A DNA stretch of 64,000 bases from Meconema thalassinum (Eukaryota > Arthropoda > Insecta > Orthoptera > Tettigoniidae). Within the stretch, counting starts at the first letter, position 1; each line of letters begins with the position of its first letter. Position numbers and translations under genes: made by a program. Location: NCBI GenBank assembly GCA_946902985.2, contig OX336389.2:281463527-281527526 (forward strand), written 5' to 3'. The notes below the pieces were generated by a model. The model had not been told where the DNA came from. It saw only the letters and a list, made by a program, of their open reading frames with translations, and searched no databases. This document shows positions 43,827-55,120 of the stretch, piece after piece.

Positions 43827-43943
43827 CCAGCCAGCCAGCCAGCCAGCCAGAAGGACAGACCGACAGACAGACATTTGCCCGATCTCATAAGTCTACTTTT
43901 TCCTCATTCTTGCAAAATGTGAAAAGTAGGCTAAAAAATAGGA
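42577..43943. repeat. 1.4-kb modular repeat of unknown class, copy 1
   Basis: Aligned over its whole length with 51085-52485. Both begin taacaagaagtt(t/c)cgtgacg and end gaaaagtaggctaaaaa. The interior consists of tandem modules of about 290 bp (aaatttggttgaaatcc, ttacatgca, aatcatgttggcagcactg). Near the ends, agcctacttttc and gaaaagtaggct form a 12-bp inverted repeat. This copy lacks about 97 bp near 43295. No coding capacity was seen. Confidence 0.85.
43793..43850. repeat. (CA)n followed by (CAGC)n microsatellite
   Basis: A CA run of about 30 bases, then about six CAGC units, at the 3' side of copy 1. Copy 2 has only a short version (52381-52402). Confidence 0.95.
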
Positions 43944-44579
43944 ATGACTCATCACTTTTTGTTTCTTAGATGGTTTATTTTTTCTAATTTTAGATTATAG
44001 AAAAAAAAAAAAAATGAGAACGAAAATTCATCTCGATTTTCTATAAGAGATAAGTGTGACTATAGACACACTAGCTTGACTGTGGGAACTTTCGGGATTT
44101 CTGTTGCATCACTCCTGCACCCTGGTTGTCAGTTTACCTCACGGACAGTCAAATTCTGTACAATATCCTCATCGCTTTAATGTCTGAAACCATGATTGTC
44201 TTTATCGAAGTCCGGTAGTTATACTGGATGTCACTTTCTTCTGCATCTTGACATTCATCCAGGTTTTGCCCTATTGTCATCATAGTGAGACCACCTTGCC
44301 TGTTTAAAATATCGTCGTCACAGAAGCCGACAAACACTTTTTTTGTACGAGTGGAGTAGCGGTAAGCTTCTCCCATAACTTGACTGCATGGAGAGCATCC
44401 AACAAACACGGATAAGATTGGAAACTTAACGGTAGATTGCGGGCCTCACTTTCTGCATAGAGTGATCTCTATCAATCTGGGTGGTCATCCTAGTAAGTTA
44501 CAGTACTTAGTTATTGAGGTTTTAAGGGCCGGAACAGCAAGGTCATCTTCCCCTTCATCCTAGTAACTACTCGACGCGT

Positions 44580-45460
44580 GGTGTCATATAGTGCACCTTT
44601 CAGACATGAATATCTAGATGGCAAGTATCCAGATCAAAATGTGCCACTGTTTCCTGAACCAGAATTAACTAGGTGGTCTTCTTGGTTTCATTCTGTAGTG
44701 TGCCTGTCAGAGTACTTGAAAGGTATTTTGCAATTTATGAGTAGTAGGGACTGATAACTCTGGTGTTGATTTTCTCAACAATATTTCACATAACGAAATA
44801 CTTGAGATTCAAAGAATTTGGCACAGGCATCAATGAACCCATCCCCTTATTAGAAGGCCACATCCAACTGTTCACTTTCTTGATGGATATCTACAGAGAA
44901 TTCCGCAAGCCCTTAAACTTGCTGTTTCTGGAAAGTATGGTACCAACATTAAGGAGCAGTTGGATGGTTGTGGAAATGTGTTAAAAAGAGGGAAAATACA
45001 TTCAGTTTTAGTAAATGCTGGGTTCCATGCTCTTGGAAAATTAATCAGCTTGAGATCCGTTGACCCTGGGAACAAGATTTACAAATGTGTGCGTTTGATC
45101 CAGCAGAAATAGTGCCAATGAACATCAATGAGGACATTGCAAAGAAAATTAAGAAGCTGCCGTTCTGTGGAACACTGGAAGAAAGTGAGGTGTTAAGAGG
45201 ATACAAAGAACTGCAAACTTCAATCAAGAAGCAGATGCATGACAGGACCAAGACAGACATTGTTGGAGTTTTGCAAGGAATGACATTTGTATTTCCAAAG
45301 TTCTCAGAATCTGTGTTGAAAACCATTTGGATACCCTGGTCAAACTCTGTGAACTTTTGTTTTTCAGCTTACACTAGCACGTTAAGTGATATGCGTCACC
45401 GTCTGTCACAAGATAATTTCGAGCTCTTCACTGAAGTATACTTTGAAGGATGACTGAAAT
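44580..45460 (+). pseudogene. hAT-like transposase relic, C-terminal half
   Basis: The frame around 44640 reads PLFPEPELTRWSSWFHSVVC, the 'TRW.SWL.A' motif of hAT transposases. It is followed by a frame with YGTNIKEQLDGCGNVLKRGK and, at 45085-45453, SNSVNFCFSAYTSTLSDMRH and RLSQDNFELFTEVYFEG, which corresponds to the C-terminal dimerisation region (ERSFSxYxxILSDRRHxL). Cys-Phe replaces the usual Arg-Ser of ERSFS. Frames change twice and no TIRs were identified. Confidence 0.6.
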
Positions 45461-45747
45461 GTGTTATGTTATGCATATCCATGATATTAAAAAAATCCCA
45501 CCTAAAATTTATGATTTTGAAAGTACCGAAAAGTGCACTTGAAACCATTGAATTTGCCACTTTAAAATACCGCTTTCTTCACTCTGAAATCACCGAAAAA
45601 TTCCAATCCCTACCTATTGCTTTGTCATTTCCTCCATCTGAAGCCTATTTCTCGAATCTTCATCCGAAGATATTCCCTGCTACACTCCGTTACCCCATCA
45701 TTACTCAAGGCGATCAGTAATTTTCTGATAGACGGACACTGTCATTT

Positions 45748-46105
45748 TACGGTTTAAAATTCTTGTATTTTTCTGCGTATTACAGCTGCCGTAAAACTAT
45801 CGAACTCGACACGCTTCTTCTGAGGGTTTCTTCTTTTCTTAAGTGGCACAAACTTTGCAGATTCTGCAGAAGCTGGTTTGCTTTCTTCTAATATTCTCTT
45901 CACAGTGGATTAGTTGCAGCAACAATATTATAATCTAAATCGTATTTCTCTTTATTTTTCCTTAGGAACAGAGCAACATTGTTTATTATTTCTTTAGCCT
46001 GGCTCTTAAGAGGTCTCCCGGGTACACCTTTCGAAGTGGATTGCATAATTTCAAACACTATAAAAAAAGTTTCCAAAAAGCACATTTTCAACACGTCAAC
46101 CACAA
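45748..46105 (-). pseudogene. DDE transposase N-terminal fragment, partner of 41939-42215
   Basis: Minus-strand frame: MQSTSKGVPGRPLKSQAKEI, INNVALFLRKNKEKYDL and VAAT, then a frameshift at about 45910 and TVKRILEESKPASAESAKFV, PLKKRRNPQKKRVEFDSF and RRKIQEF. This is the N-terminal helix-turn-helix and 'FD..AIRRKI..F' region that precedes the 41939-42215 piece in full-length relatives. The order on the strand is consistent with one transposon later split by insertions. Confidence 0.65.
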
Positions 46106-46569
46106 TAAATCTAACTCACAAAACTCACACCAATAATTACTGTAGCTGCACCAGGATATAATGCATTATGATACAACAATGAAGCAATCGATTATGGGTA
46201 AACTTGGAATGTTATTAAAACAGCGCAACGCAACTCAAAGAAGGAAGCATGAGGTAATGAACTGAGAGTGCGCCCACTTCACATACTCCTGATAGCAAGT
46301 TTGTCGCCATGCTTGTCAAAGAAAAGAGTCGCTCTGTCTTGCATCGCATGCCTTGACAGCATCTGTACTCTGCCAAGGTTCTGGGAATAATGACTACTTG
46401 GCAACATCTAACTAGCACGTAACGAAGTATGCGCTCACTGGTTGACAAAGTGGCGGGGGGATGACGTAATGCACCTGGACGCACATGCGCATCGGAAGGT
46501 TCAGATCTAACTTGCTCCGTTAATACATATATATTATAAAATGACTAGTTCTGTGTCTTATTATCACAG
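46106..46569. other. Spacer, no gene recognised
   Basis: Probably includes the 5' flank of the split DDE transposon. 46430-46500 is GC-richer (agtggcggggggatgacg) without identifiable function. Confidence 0.4.
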
Positions 46570-46862
46570 TTTCTAGAGGGCTGGGGATGAGGTGAAATGA
46601 GTCTTTACATGGAGACTGGTTTTTATGACCAGATGGCTTTCACGACACCAACCTAATCTGAGGGATAAATGAGAGATGAAATGAAGAGGAGTGAATCTGG
46701 GCAGAGAGTTTGAATGAGATAGCTGTAGCCTATTATAAGGTACTGTACCATCCTGGCCTTTGCCTGGAGTTGACCATAGAAAACCCAGAAAATAATTCCA
46801 AAGACGGCCAACAGTGGAGTTAGAACCCACTCGCTTGAGTTTGAATATAGTATGGCATCAAT
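46570..46862 (-). repeat. Degraded SINE (long family)
   Basis: Ordered landmarks: gatgaggtgaaatga, cgacaccaacctaatctgag, gtagcctattataaggta, catcctggcctttgcctgg, then gttagaaccc. This is the same body as in 3798-3960 and 47610-48057, with heavy decay. Confidence 0.6.
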
Positions 46863-46930
46863 GCTAGGCAAGTTTTTTCTTTTTCTTGGGGGAGGGGATT
46901 CATAATATCCCTAACCCACTGTACATTATA

Positions 46931-47135
46931 GTAAAGCCATCATTACTTCTGACTTGACGTTTCAGTACTAGGCTAGAGTTTCGTTCGCTAAACCGCGAAC
47001 GAAACTATTTGTTGTGATATATTGATTTGAATGACTGCCTGTGATTGGCTAGTTAAAGTGTTTTCCTTATGACAGCTACATAACTCGAGGGTAAAACTGA
47101 AACGTCAAGTTGGAAGTAATGATGGCCTTACCTTA
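46931..47135. mobile_element. Short palindromic MITE, ~205 bp
   Basis: gtaaagccatcattacttc near 46931 is mirrored by gaagtaatgatggccttac ending at 47135. The TIRs are about 36 bp and continue through gacttgacgtttcagt. The interior has another inverted repeat (gtttcgttcg...cgaacgaaac). The target duplication is not clear. Confidence 0.75.
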
Positions 47136-47598
47136 GCTACAGTATTACAACCCAATATTCCATCAGTTGCAAGAAAGAAGAAGTTGAAAATCTTTTGTGG
47201 GTGATAAGAACTTTCAATTAGTCTGATAGCACAGGTGGTTGCGCTCTGGATTTCCAGCTGGAAGGTTGTGGGATTGATTTTTGCTGTATGCTCATTTTTC
47301 CAAACACATGTTTTAGTTTGTTTTCAATTAAAATGTTGATTTATTAATTTTCTTTACAAACATTGTTCAAATGATGTAAATATAAACATTCCAAACATAT
47401 TTTTAATGAAAAGTTTTAATTTTCTTTTTTCTTTTGCAGTAGGAATGGATACAAATCGCCTTTCATGTACTTTACAAGGGAAGGAAACACAATTATACAT
47501 AGTCCTGTCCCCTAGTACTGTATCTGTGGTCGCCAGCACATGTAAGGTTTGCACGTCTGCAACCTGCCGCACTGCAGTGAGCTTGAAGTCTCAGCTTC
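47136..47598. other. Spacer / 5' part of mariner relic
   Basis: No clear coding. A weak tRNA-like stretch near 47220-47280 (tagcacaggtggttgcg) has a degraded B box. It may be the 5' flank of the mariner relic that follows. Confidence 0.4.
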
Positions 47599-47609
47599 GA
47601 CATGCATGC

Positions 47610-48057
47610 CCCTTTGTTGTTGTTGTTTCAGTTGAGGGGCTTGGACATCTTGGTCATTTAACCCAATGTATTTTTGGGTGTATGTGTAAAATTTATCTGA
47701 TAACTTGTGTTATTATGGTGCCTGTAGTAGTTTGTGTATTTGTAATTCAGGCGAGGTTTAGGGAGGAAGCAGTCATGGCCTGTCATTTTGGGGCAGATGA
47801 CCTCACTGTTCAGGCCCTTAAAGCAACAATAACTAACATCCCAGCATTTGCCTGGATTGGAAGTGGGAAACCACAGAAAACCACTTCCAGGATGGCTGAG
47901 GTGGGAATCAAACCCACCGTTCCTCAATTTTGCCTCATGAGGCATAGTGTACCCGTTCCAGTCCTCAGACCAGAATTAAATTTCTTGGCAGCGCCGGGAA
48001 TCGAACCCAGACCTCCGGAGTGACACCCAAGAATGCTAGCCGCTACACTACGGAGTG
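47610..48057 (-). repeat. Long tRNA-derived SINE with 11-bp target duplication
   Basis: The copy is 448 bp and flanked by gacatgcatgc (47599-47609 and 48058-48068). On the minus strand the tRNA head begins tccactccgtagtgtagcgg (A box) and has the B box ggttcgattcc. The body has a second B-like motif (ggtttgattcccacc), then gaagtggttttctgtgg and catcttggtcat-type tails. It is the most complete copy of the family whose remnants occur at 3798, 23640, 30178 and 46570. Confidence 0.85.
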
Positions 48058-49030
48058 GACATGCATGCAGTCCAAGTTCAGCTTACACCTAGTAAACATG
48101 GAATGGGGAGTCAAAGAGAATGGCATAGCAGTGATTGCCTTACACAAGTGTAACAAGACAACAAAAACTTGTTGCGACCACTGCAAATAATTCAACGATA
48201 CACAGAGACTTCCTCTTTCTATGACAGCAGTAGGCAAGGTCGACCATGCACAGCCAGTACGCAGCCTTCAAAGCAGTCACCGAGTGAATTAAAATAAATC
48301 TGTTCCACAAGAAAAGAATCCTAGTAGGGGAAATGAAAATCCCTCAGCAAACAATGTCACGAATCACAAACAACCTTTGGTTTGGAACATACCGAAGAAT
48401 CATGGGACAGTAACTGACAGCAGGTTTAAGGCAAATAAGAAATACAAAAACCAAGAGACTACTGGTGAAGAATGCAAAAGGCAGTCGCCATCAAATTATC
48501 TCCACAGGTTTGAAAATTTTCACCATAGAAGAAAATCTCAACCTCCAGAAAGATCATGTGTGTTCTCGGAACTCTAAGGAAGCTGCTGCAAAATTTCCAA
48601 AGAAGTTTCCAGCCAGCAACTGTGCTGGTTTGGTGGGGAGCATCATTTGAAAATTAAACATCACTGCACTTCGGCGAATTGGGATTAAAAATTACCAAAC
48701 CCACATCTGGGAATAGGTTGAAGCCCATGACCACCACCTTGATTGCAGGCAAGCACTGGATATTCCAGCACGGCTCAGCACCTGCTCACAAAGCAAAGTC
48801 CACACAATGTTGGCTGGAGAACAACATTGCAGAGTTTATCACCACTGCCGATTGGCTCTAAGCCCAGACCTAACTCCATCAGAGTATTGCTTGTGATCTA
48901 TTTTAGAGAAGGTTGCTCTAAACCTCGACACAATATCACATCCTTAAAGGCAGATTAGGTGAATGCCCCTAGATTTAGTGTGTGTGGCGATCAATGAGTG
49001 GCCACAGCATTTGAAGAGGTGAGTCAAGGC
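48058..49030 (+). pseudogene. Old mariner-like transposase relic
   Basis: Pieces in changing frames include FQRSFQPATVLVWWGASFEN, then LHFGELGLKI and AGKHWIFQHGSAPAHKAKST followed by QCWLENNIAEFITTADWL. This matches the mariner catalytic core (VMVWWGVSYEG ... FQQDSAPAHKAK ... WLR.N...FI...DWP). Gly replaces the second catalytic Asp (HGSAPAH). Many stops and frameshifts are present, and the SINE at 47610-48057 inserted into its upstream part. Confidence 0.7.
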
Positions 49031-50149
49031 AAAAGCTGGACATTTTTAGTAAATTGTGCATTGTACCTACTCTGTTGAATACATTGCATCGAGTTAGTTT
49101 GTTGCAGTCATTTCTGCACACACTAGCTCCCTCTGTAGGAGGGACAGAACTTAAGGTAGGACCAGGTAGTAAAATAACATCTCATCTTAAAGGGTTTGGT
49201 TCCACAATGACTATCAATAATAATGACAGTATGCAAGGATGTTCAATTATCTGCTAGTATACTAGTACAATTCAATTGCAACAGCCAGAATGATAGTTAT
49301 TGTGGAAACAGGCAAAACAAATAAGATTAAGACATTTCGCACATCTAATAAATGACTATTTGCAACAAGAACAAGGTTCTTTCATCATCTATGAGAAGCA
49401 CGCCTGAGTGGCATTGAAGAGCATCCGAAAATATTGCTGGGAAACCACGGGTATTCTAATATATAAAAGAATATCTGTGAGCACAACTGATGGTGAACAA
49501 CAGATTATTTAATAGCGATTACAACTACTAATGCATGTAATTCTTTTCAGGAGTGTTTATTTTTTATACATTGTACTCCCGCCCAGTCATATAGGGCAAA
49601 TTTGGGTTGACCCGACTGAAGAGTTACAACTGATAGCTTGTACAGGCATGGCTTCAAAACTTTATATATTCATTGATGAGTCAACAGATGTAGACAATGG
49701 TTTTCATTTTTCCATTAAGGGAACTTTTAAAGTTTTATTTTTCTCTGATGTTGCACCAGAGGGAGACCTTCAATGTTTGACAGAGTTCACCTTACTGTAA
49801 AATTTTTCTTCGTGTTGGACGAGTAAGCAGGGTTTAATTTTTGCATGTAGCTTGCTTATTTGTCATGGCGTGCCCTTCCTGAGCGTCTCTGGGCTCAGTT
49901 CCTGTAGACTGTCTGTCCTAGCTGGCCATGCGCCGATCCTGGGGAGGAACTCATTTTTAATTCATTACATTGTCATAAGTAATGTTGCATGACATGAAGC
50001 AGGTCTGGTTTTATCCATGTGGTCGACTTTTTCATTCTGGGTTGGTCTTAGTTATATTTTGTAAGTATTTGCAACCCTGTGCTCATTCCTTTATGTAATA
50101 TTCTTCCAATATTTACCTAAATATTATAAATAACAAAAAAATAAAAAAT
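49031..50149. other. Intergenic sequence, no gene recognised
   Basis: An 89-codon frame (49531-49797) contains KLYIFIDESTDVDNG but resembles no family I can name. It could be coincidental. No TIR or SINE boxes were seen. Confidence 0.4.
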
Positions 50150-50436
50150 AACCCCTGGCACTACAGCCCGTGAAGTGCCTAGGCCTACCAAGCGACCGCT
50201 GCCCAGCCATTTGCCCTGCAGATATTGGGGTGGCGCGTGATCAGCGCATCGTGTCCCCTCGGCCGTTAATCTTGGTTTTCATGATCGGGGCTCTGCTTCA
50301 CTATCAGACAGCTACTCAATTGTCCTCACAATGCTGAGTGCACCCTGTTCCAGCCCTCACGTCAGTTTCTAAAATCCCCGACGAACCCGGGGCCTCTGGG
50401 TGAGAGGCAGGCGCGCTACCCCAACACCACGGGGCA
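50150..50436 (-). repeat. tRNA-derived SINE (family E)
   Basis: On the minus strand: gccccgtggtgttggggtag (A-box region), ccgggttcgtc (degraded B box), then the body with 'gctgtctgatagtgaagca', 'taacggccgagg' and 'tggtaggcctaggca'. The text next to the 3' end is T-rich on that strand. SINEs of this type are common in hemimetabolous insects (recalled, not searched). Confidence 0.75.
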
Positions 50437-50466
50437 TGATATTTCTGTATTTTTCTTAAATTAGTA

Positions 50467-52516
50467 CCGTATTTAGCCGGCTATAGGACCCACTCGCCTA
50501 TAGTACCCCCCTTAATTTTCGAGAGCCATAATACAAAATACTTGGAAATCACTTATAGTACCCCTCCTTAATTATTGTGAGTCCTGTCCGTCACTGTCTA
50601 GCAACGAGCGCAGCGCGGATGGGATACGGCCGGTGGTTGGTCAGGCAAAAAAATCGCAGGGAAAGTGTGATATCTTTTCAGAAGTGGTTGGCAATAATTA
50701 TAGAATATACTTGTCTTTGTATAACAGATGTTGGATCATTGGGGGCTGCATGGGCCATAGAATAGCATTCAATCGTACGCAAGCTCTGTTGCTATAAACC
50801 AGGCGTGACCTTGTTTGAAGAAAGAAGTCTCTTTCTGTGCGTACGGGCTAGGACTCACGCTATGCAAAAAGTGGCCGATCGGCCGACATACACACGCTAT
50901 GAGAGAGGTGGCCTGCTGGCCACAAGTGCGGTGTTGCCGCATTCACATAAGGATGAGATGCTAGCGGCCGGCCGACATACGCACGCACTTCTTTTATTTT
51001 GATTATATCATACTATGTAGCATCAAAATAAAATAGCTTATTTTTACTCTCTCCCTTTCCCAAAATTACGGATCTTTGCAGAACTAACAAGAAGTTCCGT
51101 GACGAACTAAAGAGCCTACTTTTCTTAAAATTTAAGATTCATGCCAATGATTAATCTATACGGATCTATCTAGAATAATGACGAAATTAAGTTGGTAATA
51201 TCGAAATTTCTAAGTTCGAAATACTGTATGCCTGGCATAATGTAGCCTAATGGAGAACTACAGTTGGCAGCCCTGGTGACAATATATTCTTAGTCCCATC
51301 TCTTAAGGTACAGAATACAAAATTTGGTTGAAGTCCAATGGATAGCATGGACGTTACATGCAGTTAAACATTGGATCTAACAGCGCGCGTAAAATCATGT
51401 TGGCAACAATGACATACATGTATTGGTCAGAAATAATCTGAAATAATATGATCTATTGTTGTGTCAATTTTGAATGAAATCCATTAGTTAGTATAGAAAT
51501 TACATGCATTTTAAAATTGGACCTATCAGCAGGCTTAGAATCATGTTGGCAGCACTGACGTATATTAGGTACTCCAAATTAATCTAGAATGCCAGGTACT
51601 ATGCGTGTGCAAAGTTTAGAGCTATTGGCTTGCATAGTTTCTGATATATTGATATTAGAGTAACAAAAATAGAGACAGTATTTATTAACAGTTGGCAGGC
51701 CTGGTTGCTCTCAGGAATACGCATAGTCATATCTGTTATAGTACACATAGCACATACGAAATTTGGTTGAAATCTAAATGATAGTATAGAAGTTACATGT
51801 ATTTAAAGTTGGTCCTATCAGCAGGCTTAGAATCATGTTGGTAGTACTGACGTATATAAGTTACTCCAAATTAATATATAATGTCAGGTACTATACGTGT
51901 GCATAGTTTAAAGCTGTCGGCTTGCATACTTTCTGATATATGGGTATTTGGATTAAAAAATTGAGAGCATTTATTAACAGTTGGCAGACCTGGTGGCTCT
52001 TAAGAATACGCTCAGTCATATCTGTTTATGTACACATAGCACATACGAAATTTGGTTGAAATCCAAGTGATAGTGTAGAAGTTATATACATTTAAAATTT
52101 GGACCTATCACCAGGCTTATAATCATGTTGGCAACACTGCCATGTATGGCCTCCTGGAAATTAAACTGCAATGTTATTATCTACACGTGTGCCAATTTTG
52201 AAATAGCTCCCATTCATACCTTCCAAGATATCCAACATGGAGCTCAAATTTCAATTGCGATTTTTCAGCAGTTGGTAGCACTGACATTTTCAAATATGGC
52301 TGTGAGATATTCCGGTATAGATCTTTACTCCTACCAAATTTTGTTTCGATTGCTGCAGCCGTTTAGGAGTTGATAGGGGGACACACACACACAGCCAGCC
52401 AGACAGACACACATTTGCCCGATCTCATAAGTCTACTTTTTCCTCATTTTTGCAAAATGTGAAAAGTAGGCTAAAAATATAGGATAAAAGGGGGTCCAAT
52501 AGCCGAGTAAAAACGG
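50467..52516. mobile_element. TA-flanked TIR element (2050 bp) carrying the 1.4-kb repeat
   Basis: The left end ccgtatttagccggctatag is mirrored by ctattggac...actcggctat-type sequence ending aaaacgg at 52516. The TIR is about 30 bp and imperfect. TA duplications are at 50465-50466 and 52517-52518. The ends resemble, loosely, the MITE at 19879-20479 (ACYGTATWTAC..., TATA-rich). No transposase was seen. Confidence 0.7.
51085..52485. repeat. 1.4-kb modular repeat of unknown class, copy 2
   Basis: The fuller copy. Anchors 'ttacatg' at about 51354, 51500, 51793 and (degraded) 52083 mark successive modules with about 290-bp spacing in the last three. Each module contains an aaatttggttgaaatcc-like phrase and aatcatgttggc. 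It ends close to the right TIR of the surrounding 2.05-kb element. Confidence 0.85.
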
Positions 52517-52518
52517 TA

Positions 52519-53231
52519 ATTTAATTCATTGATCATTTTTATTATTGGAGTTTGGTACTCCTTTGTCTCAAAGACCTTGATTGTAGTCTTTTATTTTGTT
52601 AATTTCTTCTAAGCTCATTTGGATCATTTAGTTATATTTTGCCATTTTGATACAATACACTTCTTTGATATTATATTAATTTTAATATATATTGTATTTG
52701 TTACCTTAAGCTACCTTTCTAAAATTTGGATGTAATTTTGCGACCTAATTTAACTTAGTTGGGTGCATCTCAAAAGGATTTGCTATGCAATTTGTTACAT
52801 CAGTCCATGGCCCTGAACCACTCCTGGCACGATTTTCGAGATTTTCTAGTTACCTTGTGGGCCCAGCGTTTAGAAAATCCATTCCATTCCTACGAGACTT
52901 CCACTGTGAAGAGCTTTGTACAATTACTTGTTTTTTATTACTTCTACAGTAGGGTGGCACAGATGGTTAAGACAATCACAGTAAGATGAAGTCATATATA
53001 TTCTATGAAGGAAAACATATGGTAAAGTGAGCTTTAATATACATTGTAGTTAGCTTTGCCCTTTTCTGCTGTGCAATTTATCTGCATGCAAGCTAGTATA
53101 TTTTTTCTCCAGAGTTATATCTGCCACTTTATGTATTCATATATCTTGCCTTGTCTGATAAAGGAAGGTAGTAGTAATCCTATTATCATCGGCCTTTGTT
53201 CGACCCTCCTAGTAATGTAATTAATGTCTTC
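52519..53231. other. AT-rich spacer, no gene recognised
   Basis: No coding or repeat signal was identified. Confidence 0.5.
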
Positions 53232-53239
53232 ACCAGTTA

Positions 53240-55112
53240 CCCATTAGAAGACAAAAGATATAGTAAGGGAAAAGAATAGAGCCTTGAGGAGGTGGTATCA
53301 AAATAGGACGGTAGAGACAAGGGAAGAGTACCAGGAAAAAAAGAAGGGGGCAAAGAGAGTAGTGGCTGAGAGAGGAAAGTGGATGGAAGAGTGGACAAAG
53401 ATGATGGAGGATAGTGAAGGTATAAAAAACGTCCTGTATGGGATGGTAAAATATAAGAGGCGGAAGGATCCTACGGATTATGTTAGAATGGTGAACAAAA
53501 GGGGACAAGAGATAGAAAATAGGGAAGAACTGAAGAAAATGTGGAAGGAATATTTTGAAGAACTTCTGAACCCAAATGAAAACCACGGCGAGGAGGAAGA
53601 AATCGGGGAAGAGGAAGATGGACTGCAAACAGAAAAGGACTCAACATGGAAAGAAGTGGAAGATGAAAGGAGGGAAGTCACCGGGTGTGGATGAGTTGAG
53701 TGTGGAGATGGTGAGAGCAGCAGGAGAGGTGGGGATACAATGGTTGTACCGAGTGATGAAGACAGCATGGAAGGAAAGGAAGACCCCAGAGAACTGGAAA
53801 ATGGGAATAATTGTCCCGATCTTCAAGAAAGGTAGTAGAAAAGAATGCAGCAACTATCGGGGAATAACACTAAAGAGTCATTGTGCAAAGATCTTCGAGA
53901 AAGTTTTGGAAAGGAGAATTAGGACAAGGATAGAAGGAGGGATGAGGGAAGAACAACATGGCTTCAGAGCAGGAAGGTCCACAGTGACTTGATTTTTGCT
54001 GTAAGGCAGTTACAAGAATAGCACTAGGAGTATGGAACAGATCTACTGATGGCCTTCCTGGACATTGAGAAAGCATATGACAGTGTATTCAGAAACAAAT
54101 TATGGAAGTCCCTGGAGGACAGAGGAGTAGAAAAATAGACCAAACAGAGGATAAAGGAGATGTACAAAGGAAGGGGGAGGAAAGAGATCGGACTGGTTGG
54201 AACAGAGAAACGGCCTGAAACAAGGAAGTGCAATGTCACCGTTACTTTTCATTGTGGTGATGGATGACATAATGACTCGAGTGGCACAAGTAATTGGGGA
54301 AGGAAAGATGAAAGCAATGGTGTTTGCAGATGATTTGGGGAAACAAGGAGGAGGAGGTACAGGAGCAGTTGGACGTGTGGGAAGGAATAATACAAGGATA
54401 TGGGATGAAATTTAGCATAAATAAGAGTGAGATGGTAATCACAACAAGGAAGAAGGAAAGAACCACAACAGGAATAACAATTGGTGGGGAACAGCTGAAG
54501 AAAGTGGAGAGTTTCAAGTATCTAGGAAGCCTAATACAAGATAATGGAAGAAACGATAGAGAAATAAATGAGCGGGAGAGACAGGCAGAAGCATTCCAGA
54601 GGAGTGTGAGAAGCAGGATATGGAGCAAGGATGTCCCTCAGAACAGCAAAAAGATCATATATCGGACGTACTATGTCCCTATCTTGACATATGCATCGGT
54701 AACGTGGGTTATGAAAGGAAGGGAGAAGAGCAAAATACAGGCCAGTGAGATGAGGTTCTTGAGAAGCAGTATTGGAGCTACAAAGATGGACAGAATAAGA
54801 AATGAGAGGACCAGAGAATTAATGAAGGAGGAACCCTTACAGGATGGTATAGAGAAATCTAGACTTAGATGGTATGGCCATGTAAAGCGAATGGAGGAGA
54901 AGAGGATACACAGGAGGATACGCAAGACGAAGTGGGAAGGAAAGAGACCGAGAGGAAGGTGGCTGAAGGGGGTGGAAGAAAGCGTGAAGAAGAGAAAAGA
55001 AGACAGGACAAGGGTGGAGGCTGAGATGTGGTGGGAAGACAGAAGACGTTGGAGAGGCTTGTGTTCCAAACAGACCCGGCCAGTGGCTGGAAACTGCAAG
55101 ATGATGATGATA
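53240..55112 (+). mobile_element. 5'-truncated LINE with GAT-repeat tail and 8-bp target duplication
   Basis: The flanking duplication is accagtta (53232-53239 and 55113-55120). The 3' end is aagatgatgatgata. It contains an RT domain in several frames. The 5' end starts in the linker upstream of RT, so the endonuclease is missing. Confidence 0.8.
53284..55112 (+). pseudogene. LINE reverse transcriptase, frameshifted
   Basis: Segments in order: RRWYQNRTVETREEYQEKKK (linker), KSPGVDELSVEMVRAAGEVG, NWKMGIIVPIFKKGSRKECS, NYRGITLKSHCAKIFEKVLE, EEQHGFRAGRSTVT, then a frameshift, MAFLDIEKAYDSVFRNKLWK, GLKQGSAMSPLLFIVVMDDI, VFADDLGKQ (active site, then a frame slip) and a long open frame from 54324. 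That frame carries MKFSINKSEMVI, KYLGSLIQDNGRND, ILTYASVTWVMKGREKSKIQ and SRLRWYGHVKRMEEKRIHRR, ending near the GAT tail. Four or so frame changes make it inactive. Confidence 0.85.
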
Positions 55113-55120
55113 ACCAGTTA

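Noticed and set aside
43793..43850. CA and CAGC repeats as a CRISPR-like or regulatory array
   Set aside because: Simple microsatellite without spacers. The genome is eukaryotic.
44149..44409. 86-codon minus-strand frame as a gene
   Set aside because: No recognisable domain, no splice or promoter context, and it lies between transposon relics.
49531..49797. hAT catalytic motif FIDESTDV in an 89-codon frame
   Set aside because: The short match is suggestive of the hAT L-D-E-S-T-D motif, but nothing before or after it resembles a transposase, so it was not called.
53230..55099. Several long minus-strand frames rich in Ser, Phe and Pro
   Set aside because: Antisense to the purine-rich LINE RT on the plus strand.
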